Notes: generated from the letters alone by a model not told the origin. DNA of 64,000 bases from Blasia pusilla (GCA_050084515.1 CM114272.1:7874001-7938000); one strand, 5' to 3'; numbered from the stretch's first letter, positions 12,344 through 23,169 are shown. A program made the numbers and translations.

Positions 12344-12981
12344 TTGCAAGTGGAGTTTTCATCTATATTAATTGGAATCTTAAAGCATGAGTGCGTAGTG
12401 CGTCCTCCATTTAACAACAAAGCAGCTGTTCCCAAAGAAGCGACAGCTAAAGCTATGCTGCCTCTAGCACCTCGTACACTTACAAGAAGAAGATTGTATA
12501 AAAAGATTTTTCCTCTTGCGCCAGGCCCGTCAATGAAGAACAATTTTGAACCAGTCGAAATATCACCAGCAATAATGCTATCAAGTTTATTTTGTATAGC
12601 ATCCCAAATCAAACTTTGTACATCATTCAAATTTTCCTCTCCTAACCTAGCTTGCTCATATAAGTCATCTCGATCATACATGAGCTTTTCTGCTTCCAAA
12701 TATGAATATGAAGATGAAGCTTGGAAATCTGCTTGAGGCATATCAAGGAAATCGGATAATTGTTTTCCTTGATCTTGCAAATGGTAGTGGATATCCAATA
12801 ATGCTGTATTAATAATTAAAGCGTCTGGAGCAAGATCAGGAATCCCTCTTTTTTGCATATAGAAAAAGATACGGGAATAAGTCCAAAAGAAAAAACCAAA
12901 AATAAGAATTATTATAATAGAAATAGGAATAGGAATTACCTCGCGTCCTTCATATAAGATATCCTCTATGAGTGGGATCAA
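12344..12981 (-). pseudogene. Helitron helicase, Walker A exon
   Basis: This 213-codon frame holds the ATP-binding loop FFIDGPGARGKIFLY (about 12500-12530). In Helitron helicases this is GPGGTGKTFLY, so the essential Thr/Ser after the lysine is Ile here. It ends at an excellent donor, TGCAA|GTAAGTATT (exon end 12344), right after the conserved FKIPINIDENSTC stretch. Near the N terminus (residues 15-41) is an odd hydrophobic insert rich in isoleucine and phenylalanine that the helicase family does not have. It may be a retained intron or a small insertion that kept the frame. Confidence 0.85.
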
Positions 12982-13071
12982 AAATTGACTCCATAGTGGA
13001 GCAGGTCGAGTTGGGGTATTGTAAGCGAGAATAATTGCAAAGAGTTGACGAAGCGTACAACCTGTGCGGAT

Positions 13072-14175
13072 TTATGATGCTTCTTGAAAGCATAAGAACA
13101 CTTCCCAATCATCCTCAAGAAGCCCTATTTGAATAGCAGCCTCCTTAAATGTTGGATATAGCGCTCCTTGCACAGTTGTCAAGTATTCATATGTAGTTGC
13201 GCCTCGAATATGATGAAGCAGAAACCGCAACCAATGTCGTTCTCCTTCACCTATCAAAACTTGAATGTAATCGCTTAATATACCAAACATGAAAATGATC
13301 AAAAGAACTCTTGAAAATTTACGTAATTTGTAAGTAAATTATGGAAATTGCAAACATATTTACCTGGGTGAGTAAGATATAAGCGACCTATAGGATGACC
13401 ACAACAATTTCTCCTTTGAATTCTACAAATCAATTTTTTTTGGTCCAACGATAGTAGGAAGGAAAGTCGATGTATAGATATTTTCGAGCCTCCAAATCTA
13501 ACTGATTAGTTGCAAACCATTGTCTAAGAGTTATCTCCCTATTCCTTGGTAGTATCTCCTCAACATTGTCGTGATCGTTGAAGAAAACACTTTGTAACTC
13601 GGGTAGATGAACTGCCGAGCTTATAATGTTTGGATTTTCCGCATGTAAGCTAAACTTGAACAATCTCCAACATGCTTCAGAGGAAGAAACGTATCTATAT
13701 ATATGATACATAAAAATGATGAAAAGAAATTAGTAAATTGTGATATGTTCTCCAATGTAGACATATTGAAGGAATGAAAAAAAAATTCACAAAAGAGTGA
13801 TTACCTTGCATCAAGATAATGTGAAGTTTCATCAATTGCCTCCCTTGTCATTTCAGTGCTTGCCTCATTTGAAACCTTAAATGATATCGCATCGGATCCC
13901 TTATATACATATTTTTATAATATTTCACAACTGAAATGATATTCGTGATTTCCAAATTGATATGACAATCAAAGAGAGTACATAACAAAGGATTGTAAGG
14001 AACGATCCAACGATTGTCCAAACTTTGATCGTGCTTCATTACTTTTATTCCATTATCCAACCTGTATGATAAGAATGAAGGAAAAAATTAATAGAAATTC
14101 ACCTTATAAAAAATTAGAAGTTAGGAATTTTTTTTAAATCCAAAAGATGCAAAGTTAGATTTCATACCTTCGATA
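13072..14175 (-). pseudogene. Helitron Rep-helicase linker exons (three)
   Basis: Three minus-strand exons carry segments always found between Rep and helicase. They are RWIVPYNPLLCTLFDCHINLE (13848-14060), YRYVSSSEACWRLFKFSLH with the HLP and ARKYLYIDFPSYYRW segments (13430-13711), and GERHWLRFLLHHIRGATTYE with PTFKEAAIQIGLLEDD (13072-13302). Between them I see clean introns: donor GAAG|GTATG near 14168 to acceptor ACAG near 14063; donor GCAAG|GTAATC near 13802 to acceptor near 13700; and donor CCAG|GTAAAT near 13364 to acceptor near 13265. The preserved splice sites show that this Helitron gene was a multi-exon transcript. Confidence 0.8.
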
Positions 14176-14554
14176 AATCGGATATCCATCCTCACTCTCC
14201 GTAGTTATGCTTTGCAAAAGGCTTAGGATAACCTTTGGTACACTTCTTCATTTCCTTATCCATGCATGGATCATTTGGATTGAGTTGTCCACATGGGCCA
14301 TGAACCATGCAATTAGCTCACAGTAGAATGAAGTCTGGGATGAGTGTTTGGATTAGGAATCTCAGCAACTATTATATCATCATAATCAAATGTTGAGTGT
14401 GGCTTATCCTCATGATGAAGAATAATCAAAATATGTACATGTAGTAGACCTCTTTTTTTGGAATTCAACCACATGAATGCAACCAACAACCCTTCCCAAT
14501 ATGTGTTTCTCGAGAATAAGCCTTAATAACTCCTTTTTTTTTCTTCTCCAAAAC
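14176..14554 (-). pseudogene. Helitron Rep catalytic region with HUH motif
   Basis: On the minus strand, KRGLLHVHILIIL lies around 14415-14460. H-V-H (14433-14441) is the metal-binding HUH motif of the Helitron rolling-circle nuclease, and the surrounding LxHxHxLIIL is typical. The frame carries stops before and after it (for example in the segment following PNTHPRLHS). The downstream tyrosine motif is not recognisable, so the domain is eroded although its histidines survive. Confidence 0.75.
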
Positions 14555-15690
14555 TCACACAATCAAATCTGGTCTATCAGTAGGTTGTTGACCAGGTAAT
14601 AGTGCTGAAGTGATCTCATCCCATTTAGGATTGCACGTCATTGTTAGAAAGTAATCTGGTTTTCCATGGTGTCTCACAATGGCCATTGCATCTTGATAAA
14701 GTTGATGCATATGGCGTGGGCCTCCACTAAAAGAAGAAGGCAATACAATACGCCTCCCAAACCTTGCAACATCTCTATCATTTTGATATAGGATATCCTT
14801 TAGACCTTGATATAATTCAGCTCGCAACTCCTTTTGATTTAATCGAACCCAAGATAGTCGTTGCATCTCTATTGTAGCATACAAATCAACCATGTACTCT
14901 TGAGTAAGACGCCCAAATTGAAGCAAACGATTATCGTCATTGGCACTAACACGATTTTGAAGTCGAAAAGAGTCAAATTGTAGCGCTGTAACAGTTCTTC
15001 TCCTTCCTTGATGAAGAATCTCATCATCAATTCTTTCTTCCTCAATACAGTCATCAGATCCTTCCATATGTCCATCCAATGTAGTAGGAATATTGGCAGT
15101 CATGATTTCCTCAAATCTCCCAAGAGGTATTCCTAGATGCCATCCTGCTTCACCATAGAGAAATAATAGAACAAAATGTAATGGAACATATGCTTCATTT
15201 AGATCTGAAATACAACGAACTCCTCCACTATGTAATTGGACAATAATATCACGTGGGTTAACATGTTCACTACCATCACTAGGTAAGATTGCTGCAACCT
15301 CGGATGCAGTTGGCAAACTGTAACGTTTGGAATCCATTCCTCGATCATGCGCCTTTAGAATGATACAAAAATTAGATCCACTTGCCTCATTTGCAATGTG
15401 TTGAAATATCCTCATATAGGGATTATGTTCATGTAACATATCTTGCAACCCTTTTAAGATCTCACGTCGGAGATCATTAGACATAACTCTTCCTCGATTT
15501 TCCAATCCATTTTCAGTATTGTAGATGTATAGTTGAGCAAATTGGGGATTACTCCCCTCATCAGGATATAATAGGCCGATGCTGTGATAAGTTCCATCTT
15601 GAATACGAAAGTGTCCGGTGCCAGCAACTTGCTCCTTGACTCGAGCTCCAGTAGATGCTAAGTGAAGGGCATGTTTCTCTCATAGAACCA
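14555..15690 (-). pseudogene. Helitron-like N-terminal domain
   Basis: A 316-codon open frame (14555-15505), with readable sequence extending upstream to about 15690, matches the Helitron_like_N domain. The start region contains GHFRIQDGTYHSIGLLYPDE and FAQLYIYNTE. The body contains DMLHEHNPYMRIFQHI, GEAGWHLGIPLG and RLTQEYMVDLYATIE. The end contains GGPRHMHQLYQDAMAIVRHHGKPDYFLTMTCNPKW (described in two pieces: the LPSSFSGGPRHM box and the PDYFLTMTCNPKWDEI box). This is the longest undamaged part of the element. Just upstream the frame is interrupted, near 15690-15740. Confidence 0.9.
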
Positions 15691-15742
15691 ATAGTATGGC
15701 GCACAGTTACTTGGTTGATACTTGCTCGTAGTCTTAACTTTA

Positions 15743-16132
15743 TTATATCGCTCTCTTGGAAGTTCGAATTTGTGCAACATTGCGTGACGTGTTAACTCTT
15801 GAAACTTGTGCAACATTATGATTTGGTGACTGAGGAATCTCCGTTGGGAGATTTAATCCATGATATACAGAAGATACTTGCTCGACATCTCTAGGTGTTA
15901 CATGAATAGATACCTCAAATGTAGTGTGTGTGGAAAAATTGTTGATAACCTCGTCTTCTTGTTGAATAGATATCTCCTTCACCATTGTTGTACCATCATT
16001 TTTAGGTTGACCATCTTCTTGAATGGATATGTCATCCATAATGGTCGTAGAATTATTCATAGGTTGTCCATCTTGAGGTACATAGATATCCTCCATAATA
16101 GGAATGTTATATGTTACATTGGGAATGTCCAT
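15743..16132 (-). CDS. Helitron N-terminal exon with three tandem 19-residue repeats
   Basis: This 129-codon frame lies upstream of the Helitron N-terminal domain on the same strand. Residues 13-69 are three successive 19-residue units of the pattern M-[ED]-[DE]-I-x-[VI]-Q-[DE]-DGQP-x-N-[DN]-x-T-T (about 15926-16096), so the DNA is a 57-bp minisatellite kept in frame. The last third is polar. No known domain is recognised. It is probably the acidic, variable leader of the Helitron Rep protein. The donor/acceptor linking it to the next exon was not determined. Confidence 0.5.
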   Translation of the reverse strand: MDIPNVTYNIPIMEDIYVPQDGQPMNNSTTIMDDISIQEDGQPKNDGTTMVKEISIQQEDEVINNFSTHTTFEVSIHVTPRDVEQVSSVYHGLNLPTEIPQSPNHNVAQVSRVNTSRNVAQIRTSKRAI

Positions 16133-16259
16133 AATCCCCTCATGGGTCGCAGGCCTACAGACAAAAATTTAGAATATAATCATCCAAATTTCATTGGATA
16201 ATGCATTGTATATGTGATATAGGAAACGTGGGAAACTACATACCATGCCTAGAACTACC

Positions 16260-16780
16260 TTACCTAGAAATTAGGTCTTGCATAGTAGTTCGATCGTCAT
16301 AGAGGTTGTGATGGCTTCCTCCTTTTACTTCTCTTCTTCTTTGGTAATCTCTTTGATAGATTGCATTTTTTTGTTTTTTCATTGCTAAACTCTTGGCACA
16401 AAGAAGTAGTTTTTGTTTCTGGGCCTCCCCACGTAACACCTTTTGGAAGTCACGAAAAGAAGTTGGATTTGATGGAATAATAAGTCTGTGCAACCCGATA
16501 GCATGCAAAAATGTTAGAAACGAACACCAAGAATTTGGGTGAGTAGGCTAAAACAAGCTCAGAAGGATTAGAATCCAAATTGCAAATTATGGGTCATAGG
16601 AAAAACTCACGTGGGAGATGATTTAATGAGGAGAGGGGATGGTTGTCATTTTCTTCGATCTCCTAACTTTTGAGCACGAATTGCTCGATTTTTTTTTTGG
16701 GCCTCAGCGCGAAGTACCTTTCGATAATCGCGTAAATCTACATGATTTTCTGGGAGAGGAAGTCTATACACACAATAAGA
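16260..16780 (-). pseudogene. duplicated basic N-terminal exon of the Helitron protein
   Basis: Two related minus-strand segments occur. At 16380-16505 I read RLIIPSNPTSFRDFQKVLRG followed by EAQKQKLLL. At about 16640-16770 I read RLPLPENHVDLRDYRKVLRA followed by EAQKKNRAI. The shared pattern is RLxxPxNxxxxRD[FY]xKVLR[AG]EAQK, ending in a run of basic residues, as in the small-zipper-like leader seen at the start of many plant Helitron proteins. The two copies suggest exon duplication, or a nested second Helitron end. Confidence 0.5.
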
Positions 16781-17019
16781 CCAGCATATTGTCAGATTAT
16801 ATGGAAAAAATGCATTTCAACACCCTCACAAAACCACAACAATTGAAAGAGATTGGAGGAACTTGCAATTGGGCACCGTGCGGTGGGGATATTAGAGTAA
16901 GTGGAGCATGAGGTACTTCTCCATGTTGCAATCTTTGAGGTAAATTTGTAATATCACGAAATTCACGATGCTCCATCCCAACATCCAAAAATATCTGCTA
17001 GACACACGAAGAGATGAAT

Positions 17020-17660
17020 GGTAAGAAGGTGGAAAAATAGATTAAGATGAAAAAAAACATAGAGTGAAAGAAATTAGTAACGAACTTCAAAATTCCCCTC
17101 GAAGAGAAAGGAAAAGAGTGGAGAAAATTATTTTGAACCGAGAAAAAAAGATGGGGAATTGAGAAGATAATATTGAAGAGAAATAAGATAGAAGGTGTGA
17201 TATAGTAGATGAAAAATTGGCACTAAAATGGAAAGGAAGGGAGAAAGTGGAGAAGAATAAAAAGTAGAGTGAAAGAAGGGAAAAGAAAGGAAAAAGTAAG
17301 AGAAAGGAAAAAAGTGGATCAAAATCTTTGGAACCTAAAAAAAAAAAAAGGAGGATTGAGAAGGAAAAATTGAAGAGAAATACGATAGAAATTCTGATGT
17401 AGTAGAGTAAAACTGAAATGGGAAGGGAGGGAAAAAGTGGAGAAAAGATTAAAAAAAGCGGAGAAAAGAATAGAAAGGGAAGGGGAAAAAATTGAAAAAA
17501 AAAATCAAGAAAATTTTTTTAAGAGGGGGGGAATAGAAGGGAAGAAATGATTTTATTGGAATTTTAAAAAAATTAGTTAGGGAAAGAAAAAAAAATTAGT
17601 GAAGGAAAGAAAAGGAAAAATGAATATAGGAAAATAAAAAATGAAAAAAAGAGAATTTTG
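17020..17660 (+). repeat. 640-bp purine-rich tract (A/G on the plus strand)
   Basis: Almost every base on the plus strand is A or G, with short varied motifs such as GAAAAGAATAGAAAGGGAAGGGG, and no fixed period. Short AT-rich interruptions occur. It contains no coding frame on the plus strand; the minus strand reads as a low-complexity Ser/Phe/Leu frame that I regard as spurious. It lies at the 5' side of the Helitron. Confidence 0.8.
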
Positions 17661-17819
17661 GCTTGCTGAATTTCCACCGTCGATTGTTTTGATCCGGAGC
17701 GTCAGATCTAGGTCAAAAGAATCTGACGATGCAGGATCATAGGTGCATCAGCACCGTTGGATTTAGGGCTCTGAGATTGGACAGTCAGATCTTAGAGTTG
17801 TGTCACATCCATTAGATCA

Positions 17820-17900
17820 AGGGGCGGAGATCGGATGGTCCAATCTCCGCCCAAGTTCAACGGCCTCCTCACTCGCCGCTCAAAGCGACGAGTGAGGAGG
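17820..17900. repeat. two consecutive GC-rich hairpins
   Basis: GGCGGAGAT (17823-17831) pairs with ATCTCCGCC (17844-17852). CCTCCTCACTCG (17864-17875) pairs with CGAGTGAGGAGG (17889-17900). They mark the boundary between the AT-rich DNA and the following GC-rich block. Confidence 0.65.
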
Positions 17901-18700
17901 TTGGGCTTCCCCGGCCCCCTCGCTCATTTTGCACAGGCCGCTCGGGCTTGTGCGCTCCCTCTCGGCGCCTCGTCTAATACCCTCGTGCCCTTGGGCGCGC
18001 CCTAGCAGCCTCGCTCTCGCTGGCTCGCTTGCGCCCTTGTGCTCAATTTGCACAGGCTGCTCAAGCCCATGCGCTCCCCCCTCGCCCTTCCTTTTCGTCA
18101 CCCTGCACAAGCCGCTTGGGCCTATTTGCCCCACCCTCGCTCACTCTACGGAGGCCACTCGGGCATGTCTGCTCCGCTCGCCTTGTCTCTTGCTGTTTCT
18201 CAATCTGGCTCAAGGGCTCTTTGCTCAGGGGTCATTTTCGACGGGCTCGGGGCTCTACTGATTTTGCTTGGGCCTCTGGTGTTTTAGTTGAAGGTGCGCT
18301 CATGAGCACAAACGCAGGTCGCACTGCCCCCGTGCCCTTCTTTGCTATTTTCCTGCAGGATCCGCTCTCGTCGACTGACCTGTCACCTGCAAGGAAACTT
18401 GCTCCCTTCCATGGCGGTCACCTTCAGGCAAGCCTGAGCGCTCTTGGGCGAGCTTGAGCCCTATGCTCTATTTTCCGCCTCCCCTTACGTCTGCCATCCA
18501 GGGCTCTCCCCGTGTTCGGTCCCTGCACTTGGATGTTCACAGACACCTTACTGCGACTGTCACCCGGTGTCTACCCTTGTGTGGTTTCGCAGCAAAATGT
18601 GTGGGTTTATTCTTGTTGGGGAGGCTGGCTTTGCAGGTTGGGTAGACGCCAAGTAGGTTTCGGGTTAGGGGCGGGAGTGCTCTCGACGTTGGTCACAGTG
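17901..18700. repeat. GC-rich degenerate tandem block
   Basis: The segment around GCACAGGCCGCTCGGGCTTGTGCGCTCC recurs in variants at about 17931, 18050, 18105 and 18155. Base composition is much higher in G+C than on either side. Several frames are open on both strands at once, as expected from GC richness, so I annotate no gene. Its texture resembles the array at 52.56-53.27 kb, read on the opposite strand, and both may be parts of LTRs or of one satellite family. Confidence 0.6.
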
Positions 18701-18789
18701 GGTACAGGGTGATCAAATGCACACATTTGCAAAATTTGCTTTACATTTCATAGAGAGCTTTACAGTATAAATTTGAAGGCAACACTCAC

Positions 18790-19390
18790 TTGCATTGATC
18801 TCCTTCGTCTTCTAGCTAGCCTGGGCGTCTTTTGTCTGCTCCTACTCAAACTTCCAATAAAGTCTGGTTCAGTTGGTTCGTGGCCTTGAACTTTCTCTTC
18901 AACTCGGATATCCTTAACTGGCTTTGGAATGTACTCTTCTGAAGAGTGCACGTCATTTTGTCCTTTGCTTGGTTTCAAATCGTCACTTAGAGGCCTCTTT
19001 GATGTAGGCCACACATGATACTCGACTGATTGTACAGGGAATTTCCAGCGGCTATCTGGCTCGATGAAGGGTTCCTCTATAGGTTATGAGGAGGGAATTG
19101 AATCCCTTTTCGAATCACCAAACCCTGGCTCGCTGTCATAACCTAATCGTGTCCCCCATTCTGGGATGACTTTGCCTGAATCTTTCGGACTCCAACCTGA
19201 TTGAGTCATTTTCAGAAATTGGAGACCATGACGGTCTCTCCAAAGGTGGAGTATCCATTGGCTTAACACCGTAGTATTTCTTTGAACTTAAAAGGTAAGT
19301 TTTCTTGACTGCATTGCTTCCCTTTGCTTGTGTAGATTTCATAGTTGTACGCCTTACAAACATCTTACCTCTTCTGCTCAGTTCAGCTCT
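18790..19390 (-). CDS. candidate spliced gene, unrecognised product (partial)
   Basis: The best exon is 18790-19076 on the minus strand. It has an acceptor (CCTATAG) and a strong donor (ATGCAA|GTGAGTGTT) and is open throughout. Its product is polar, with SVEYHVWPTSKRPLSDDLK near the start and a basic end (ARRRRRSMQ). Just upstream, two overlapping frames (19363-19136, with KKTYLLSSKKYYGVKPMDTP, and 19269-19084) look coding in turn, suggesting a frameshift or a short intron around 19200. I do not recognise the protein. It might be a nuclear, basic protein by composition only. A pseudogene cannot be excluded. Confidence 0.35.
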
Positions 19391-21586
19391 ACAAATGAAG
19401 AAGAATTGTTAGTAATCTGCTATTGGTGTATGCTGGTTTTGCAAGTGTCAACATTCAAAAGCATGGAAAATCACTGTTGGAAGGAGAGAACTTACAATAT
19501 AGTAGTCGTCTTCAAAATGTACTCCTTAGATATACTCGTGCAATCATGTACAACGGTCAGCGTTGGGCATAGTGGTTGTATAACTCTGCCCCTAATTAGA
19601 TGTTCATGCAGTAGTAGGCAAGAATAGAAAGTAGAACTGAGAATAAAAGTGTTGTATGAAGCGTGAAGCAAACGCGTGTACGCTTAGCTTTTTACTCCAC
19701 TAAAAAAACGGAAATCCAACCCTCCCCTCCTCCGTATGTAAAAATTCTGAATGCTGAATGGTGAATGCTGCAAGAACTCAATGTGAGACCTGGCTTAGAG
19801 GTTAAATACTTGTTTCTAAGATCCCCGAAGTGTCCAAACCTCCTCATTTCAAATCTAATTAGGTTTCAAATTAGATTTCGTGGAATGAAATCGCAACTGT
19901 CATTCACTAACTCCACTACTTTCCTTAATGGTAAAAACTGGCTACTGGCTACTGAATTTTAATACAACGTATGGTTGGTTCTCGTACAAAAAATATACGG
20001 TATAATCATACCAAACACGCCGCCACGAAATGCCTAATCAAAAATCCACACATTGCAGCCTGGTAGGGGAGTATGGAAGGACACGTGGCAAGAGGGTAGG
20101 CCTTCATAACAGACACATGTAATGCGGAGGAAGCCCCTGCCTGGAACCCCATACTCTTTTCATAGTATAGATAACGGGTGTTTTTTTAGACCAATCGCGT
20201 GGCTTTGTATTCTTCCTTCGATTTTTCACGAGTAGTTAATGGCTTCGTATTCTTCTTTCAACCGGTAAATTCGAGTTTCGATATTTCACCCGTCTAGTAC
20301 TTTATACCGTACCTCCTCCCAAGACGCGGCACGGAGTGAGCATCACTCTTGCTCGAGTGAACAGCTCCTCCAAAGACAACGTTGCAACGTAAGGCCCTCT
20401 CTCTTCGGATGGAGAGAGGGCAAAGCACATAAGAGGCATTTCTTGGACGTACAGTCTGGGTGATAGAGTATTAAATTAAACTTTATTTCATGACTAAATA
20501 ACAAAACCCTTGGAAGTTACCTAGACCTAATGCTAGGTCAGTAAGGTCGGTCACGCCTTGCGGTTGCAAAATCTTCGTGTCTCCTACTTTTGTTTAGATC
20601 CTTTTTCTTTCCTTCCCGTGTCCACGCTGCCCGGTCTTTGAAATTGCCCAGTCTATTATTGCCGACGCTCTCCATCGCATGGAGTAAATATCACGCTTAG
20701 TGGAGTAAACCATTCCCAGAAGCGTCTGTCCTCTTTGATTGATCGAAGGAGTGAAGATACCCTATGACCTTCACTCCTTCCCAGAGCTACACTAGTGCCA
20801 ACTTGCCAAGCCCGCCGACAAAATCTCCACCTGAAGACAAGCACGTGCAGAGTGAAACTGTCACTCTCGGCGGAGTGAAGAAAGGAGGCAACACGTGGAA
20901 AGAATTTTGAAAGTTTTTGAATGGATTCAAAACTAATAATAACAAACTAGTTACACAATTAAAGGCAGTTTTGAGGAGAGGGAGAGGGGACGCAGAAATA
21001 TTACCAAACAATAAATTTAAAATCACGCATGTTTTTAAGGTAAGAATGAACTTGCATATCACCTACATTATATTATTAAAACAGATCAGGTGTGGTGTTG
21101 GACATTTACGTTGTTTCGACCTCCTCTGCTTTGACATGTGTGTAAGAGCATTTGATTAAGTGCTAACAAGAAGAACTAAAGGGATCTCTTCATCCGTGCA
21201 AGCTCGGGGGGACACTCTATGTATACCTCCTACATCACCTACGACATTTTGGGGTCGGAAAACCCTAACTTATAAGTGAAAATTTTTCTTCCTCCCCCTT
21301 ACTTACTTTAAAATCGCAATTTTTAAAAATTATGACCCCTTTATTTTGTTAAGTAAATTTGTGTCCTTGATTTGTTTAGGGGCTTGAAAGTAAAGATAAG
21401 TACCCCTTCGCGTGGCGGTCTTGTATTTTTGCACTTGATAATAGGCTATCAAAAGCTTTCAGCAATACCCAAGCCACTGCCAAACATAGTATGATATGTA
21501 AGGTGGAATTATCTGCATGTTTCCATTGAATCAATATTTAGTGCAACTTCCACTTTCCCCATTACTTTGACACATATGACCGAGAG
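19391..21586. other. anonymous stretch
   Basis: No supported gene. There are short frames only, all overlapping on both strands. The part at 20.3-20.9 kb is somewhat GC-richer, with repeated GAGTGAA/TTCACTC words, but I find no ordered repeat. Confidence 0.4.
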
Positions 21587-21650
21587 GAATTGAACCTCTG
21601 TATGGGCAGGATGCTCATATGGCCACGCCGTCATCCTCCTAATCTATCCC
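21587..21650 (-). tRNA. tRNA-like fragment (degenerate)
   Basis: On the minus strand the sequence AGAGGTTCAATTCCTCT forms a perfect 5-bp T stem with a TTCAATT loop. The seven bases after it (CGGTCAT) pair at six of seven positions with ATGACGG about 28 nt upstream of the T stem. That interval is about 13 nt too short for a normal D arm plus anticodon arm, so this is a shortened tRNA pseudogene, a tRNA-derived element, or coincidence. No anticodon can be assigned. Confidence 0.25.
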
Positions 21651-21659
21651 CTCCCAAAA

Positions 21660-23168
21660 CTAGCCTATCATAAACTGAGAAAATGACTTCACACTATAAT
21701 ATGCACATAGCTTGGCAAAAGACGACACGCTGCGGATGTAATCATTGATCACTCGTAAATCAGTGTTATCCAATTCATATATCCTAGATGTAAGACTTGG
21801 TTTCATGGAAAAGCTCACATTTGAAATTACCATTTCAATGTCAATATATTGGCCATCATATGTGAACAAGGTATTGCTCTTACCTGTGCGCCGATACCAA
21901 TTGCACAATATCTGACAAACATTGCCTGTCTGTCCATCTTTTGGGACAGGTCGGTCCAAAAGATCAATAGGAGATCTACATCTATCCCATTGACTACTGT
22001 ATTTTTGTTTGATGAATAGAATGTGACCTAACCAAAACTCTTTTGTAGGGACTATTTTGTTCTCATCCAAGTCTTTTTTTGTTCTCTTCTTTGACTTACT
22101 TGATCTAGTAGAAGGTCCAACTTGTGTAGTAGACTCAAACAAAATAGCTATATCACTTCCAATGTCAACATAACAAGTTGGGCAATCTAGATTACTTGGT
22201 TCTTTTACCTTATGTATAGTGTAATATGTTTTCTGTGACATCCGTGTTAGCCTATCTTTAGAAATGAAAGGATTGCAGGCCCAATCACTCACCAAAGTGG
22301 ACTTGTAGTATATTCTGCCCTCAAATGTCACAGTAGGCACAACTTGACAAGGAGCTCCATCTGTGCACTCCTGCAGAATTGAACTGAATACATGCCTTAC
22401 CTCATATCCCAATATTTCTGTCTCTATGGATGGATTGTTATCTGCATCCTCAGCCAAGTCCTCACCAATCATTCTAAACTCAACAAAGGTTGGTGCATCA
22501 CTTTCCCAAGCATCAAGACTATTGAAATCCCTCTACATTGGGTTATCAATTTCTCTTTCATCAACTCTAGACTCCTCGGGTGGGCAAGGGCCTAATGTTG
22601 GTCTATGTTCAACGAAATCCTCAGTGTCATCACATGCAACTGCCTCATTTATAACAGCAGAATCAGGCCACGTCTCTGCCTCCACATCTTGTGGATGCAA
22701 CCACCATCGCCTCTGACCTGTAGCCAAAGAGGACCTAGGAGACATACTCAACCTTCTCAATATTGATTTTGCTTCATCCAAACCCTCTTTAAGGGCATGA
22801 ACTACCATCTCATTAGTCTGAATTAATGAATAGTCAAACAAGTTAAGAGCATCTTCTCCTATACCTAACAGATGGAGAGTTCCCCATACGTGATCTTGCT
22901 TTGGATGAGACCGGCCAATCTTTAATCCTTCTGGTCCAAATTCCAAGCCAACCAGTCTATTCAACCTCACTGCACTATCCAACAAAGACCCAAAATCGTA
23001 GTTCTGTTCATGGCCACTCATTCCACCTACCTTGCTGAAGAAGATCTCACAACAATCAGATCCTAGGAGGTGAAATGGAACTTGCAAGTATGGATACTTG
23101 TCACGGAAAGCACACATTAGTAATACAATAAAATGGCAAGACATGTTGATATCATGGAAAGCTTGCAC
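21660..23168 (-). pseudogene. DDE-type transposase-like gene, C-terminal part
   Basis: Two minus-strand frames (22533-23168 and 21660-22472) are in the same register, separated only by a TAG at 22533-22535, with readable sequence between them. The first begins with DINMSCHFIVLLMCAFRDKY and LGSDCCEIFFSKVGG. The glutamate there (about 23048) is a good candidate for the third acidic residue of an RNase H-fold nuclease. The C-terminal part is 270 codons with a basic stretch SSKSKKRTKKD and no domain I know. Relative to the exon upstream the frame is shifted near 23170, by a small indel or an unrecognised short intron. Confidence 0.6.
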
Positions 23169-23169
23169 T

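Larger units (their letters stand above)
10973..16990 (-). mobile_element. Helitron, autonomous type, decayed; 5' end not located
   Basis: The minus strand carries, in order, the Helitron N-terminal domain, an HUH replication-initiator motif and a PIF1-like helicase, spread over exons with good GT-AG junctions. Helitrons replicate as rolling circles and insert between A and T. A candidate 3' end, CTAG followed by T, is at 10973-10976 (read on the minus strand), 14 nt after a 16-bp palindrome at 10991-11006. The 5' TC end could not be fixed. It should lie above 16.8 kb, perhaps inside the purine-rich tract. Stops and a mutated Walker A show that this copy is dead. Confidence 0.85.

Noticed and set aside
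17880-18712. Several overlapping open frames over 80 codons in the GC-rich block
   Set aside because: They are open on both strands simultaneously because stop codons are rare in GC-rich DNA, and the proteins are low in complexity.
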